Source: G039029935 sp039029935 (lineage in GTDB: Bacteria; Chloroflexota; Anaerolineae; Caldilineales; Caldilineaceae). From it: a stretch of DNA of 32,371 nt. The position numbers and the translations under genes were made by a program. This document shows positions 31,770-32,371 of this stretch, piece by piece. Below the pieces are notes generated by a model. The model was not told the DNA's origin and searched no databases. It was given only the letters and a program-made list of their open reading frames with translations. Position 1 is the stretch's first letter. Every line of letters begins with the position of its first letter. Location of the stretch: assembly GCA_039029935.1 (NCBI GenBank), contig JBCCFC010000004.1, positions 1 through 32,371 on the forward strand. Direction: 5' to 3'.

Positions 31770-32371
31770 GAATGACTCCGAAAATTGTCAAGAATTGATT
31801 GCATTTTCGGCGATTTACTTATCTCCACATAATGCCGAAGTTCATCCCAATCATCATTGTCTAGCTCTTCCAGATTAAGACGCAACTCTTCGGCTAAGTC
31901 AACCTTTCGAGATCGGTAGTGTTGTGGAATGGGGCGCAAATATAAAAAGTCGAATAGTGCTTTCGCTAGGGAGGCGCGGGCAAAGCGAATATAACGATAT
32001 TCCTTTATGGTAAAACCAGAATAAATATCCACCTTCAGATGACGATACCAGAATGTACCTAGCTCATTGTTAATTGTACGCGTATTATGCAGCGTGACGC
32101 AGGTGATGGGATAGGTAACTTCGGTCAGCAGGTTATGCGCCTGCAAAATATAGTCTAACGAGATATAGGATTGTGGTAGAAGAATGGCACTCACGGCAGC
32201 AGAGAAATCAGCGTCTTGTCGATGCTGATGATAAAACTGGCGAGTCATATACACACCTTTTTTGAGCGGTAAGATATGACCCGCTTTTGACCAGCGATGC
32301 AAAAGGGTACACACACTGTGAGCGTTGTCCATACCACTAGCCTGCTTAAATCCCTCAATGGTAAAATACGG
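31757..32371 (-). CDS. AbiEi-like antitoxin/transcriptional regulator, 5' end cut by the window
   Basis: The frame stays open to the window edge: before the internal ATG at 32332 it reads PYFTIEGFKQASG, which fits the first helix of the AbiEi winged-helix domain. The gene therefore starts outside the window and the ATG at 32332 is not the true start. The visible 204 residues include a winged helix (LLHRWSKAGHILPLKKGVYM) and the SYISLDYIL(Q)AHNLLTE core typical of type IV antitoxins. It then has a C-terminal domain with ARASLAKALFDFLYLRP. It represses its own operon in known systems. It overlaps the toxin gene by 13 bases. Confidence 0.87.
   Translation of the reverse strand, partial: PYFTIEGFKQASGMDNAHSVCTLLHRWSKAGHILPLKKGVYMTRQFYHQHRQDADFSAAVSAILLPQSYISLDYILQAHNLLTEVTYPITCVTLHNTRTINNELGTFWYRHLKVDIYSGFTIKEYRYIRFARASLAKALFDFLYLRPIPQHYRSRKVDLAEELRLNLEELDNDDWDELRHYVEISKSPKMQSILDNFRSHSWQH

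Noticed and set aside
32330..32332. ATG at 32332 as the start of the AbiEi-like gene
   Set aside because: The frame is open to the window edge and the upstream residues complete the winged-helix domain, so the true start lies outside.

Overview
The window looks like a chromosomal segment of a free-living bacterium, most likely a member of the Chloroflexota (Anaerolineae-like). The support is indirect: very large CHAT/NTPase/WD40 proteins, orphan CoxL-type molybdoenzymes, a Bat-type protein, paralogous ACMSD-like amidohydrolases, many ATPase/PD-(D/E)XK proteins and intergenic 7-8 nt repeat arrays occur together in such genomes. No rRNA, tRNA, CRISPR array, insertion sequence or phage gene is visible, so the assignment rests on gene style only.

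Layout. Positions 1-1812 hold the tail of a gene ending in KDW and a BatD-like surface protein, the end of a Bat (aerotolerance) operon. Positions 1976-5688 encode two overlapping ABC exporter half-transporters whose motifs predict a heterodimer with one degenerate and one active ATP site. Positions 5740-7683 hold a small PD-(D/E)XK protein and a DUF4143-type ATPase with a possibly leaderless promoter. Positions 7764-9431 (minus strand) hold an unknown 159-aa protein and an amidohydrolase. Positions 9718-12164 hold a small conserved protein, a membrane protein with an acidic tail, and an M48 metalloprotease. Positions 12276-16471 hold a ThDP-dependent enzyme and an orphan form-II-like CoxL molybdoenzyme with a hairpin-rich leader, closed by a strong bidirectional terminator. 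Positions 16904-18511 encode another ATPase fused to a nuclease-like domain. Positions 18748-22811 form a plus-strand catabolic-looking run: zinc alcohol dehydrogenase, Gfo/Idh/MocA oxidoreductase, a second amidohydrolase and a class I glutamine amidotransferase-like protein.

The right third (22954-32371) is transcribed entirely on the minus strand and looks like a defence or conflict island. In transcription order it holds an AbiEi-like antitoxin (cut by the window edge), an AbiEii nucleotidyltransferase toxin, an Rpn/PDDEXK_2-family nuclease, and a 2236-aa protein. The last combines a CHAT caspase-like protease, a STAND-type NTPase, a coiled coil, one membrane helix, about 16 WD40 repeats and a TPR-like tail.

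The least explained signal is a set of intergenic arrays of degenerate 7-8 nt repeats at five main places (8261-8359, 9445-9514, 12169-12261, 20895-21036, 22812-22956). Each has one arm of direct repeats and a second arm in reverse-complement orientation. Most begin at or just after a TAG stop codon, and in two cases the stop codon is itself part of a repeat unit. A second repeat family, a long hairpin element, occurs at 10085-10220 (flanked by 11-bp direct repeats) and in decayed form at 18541-18625.
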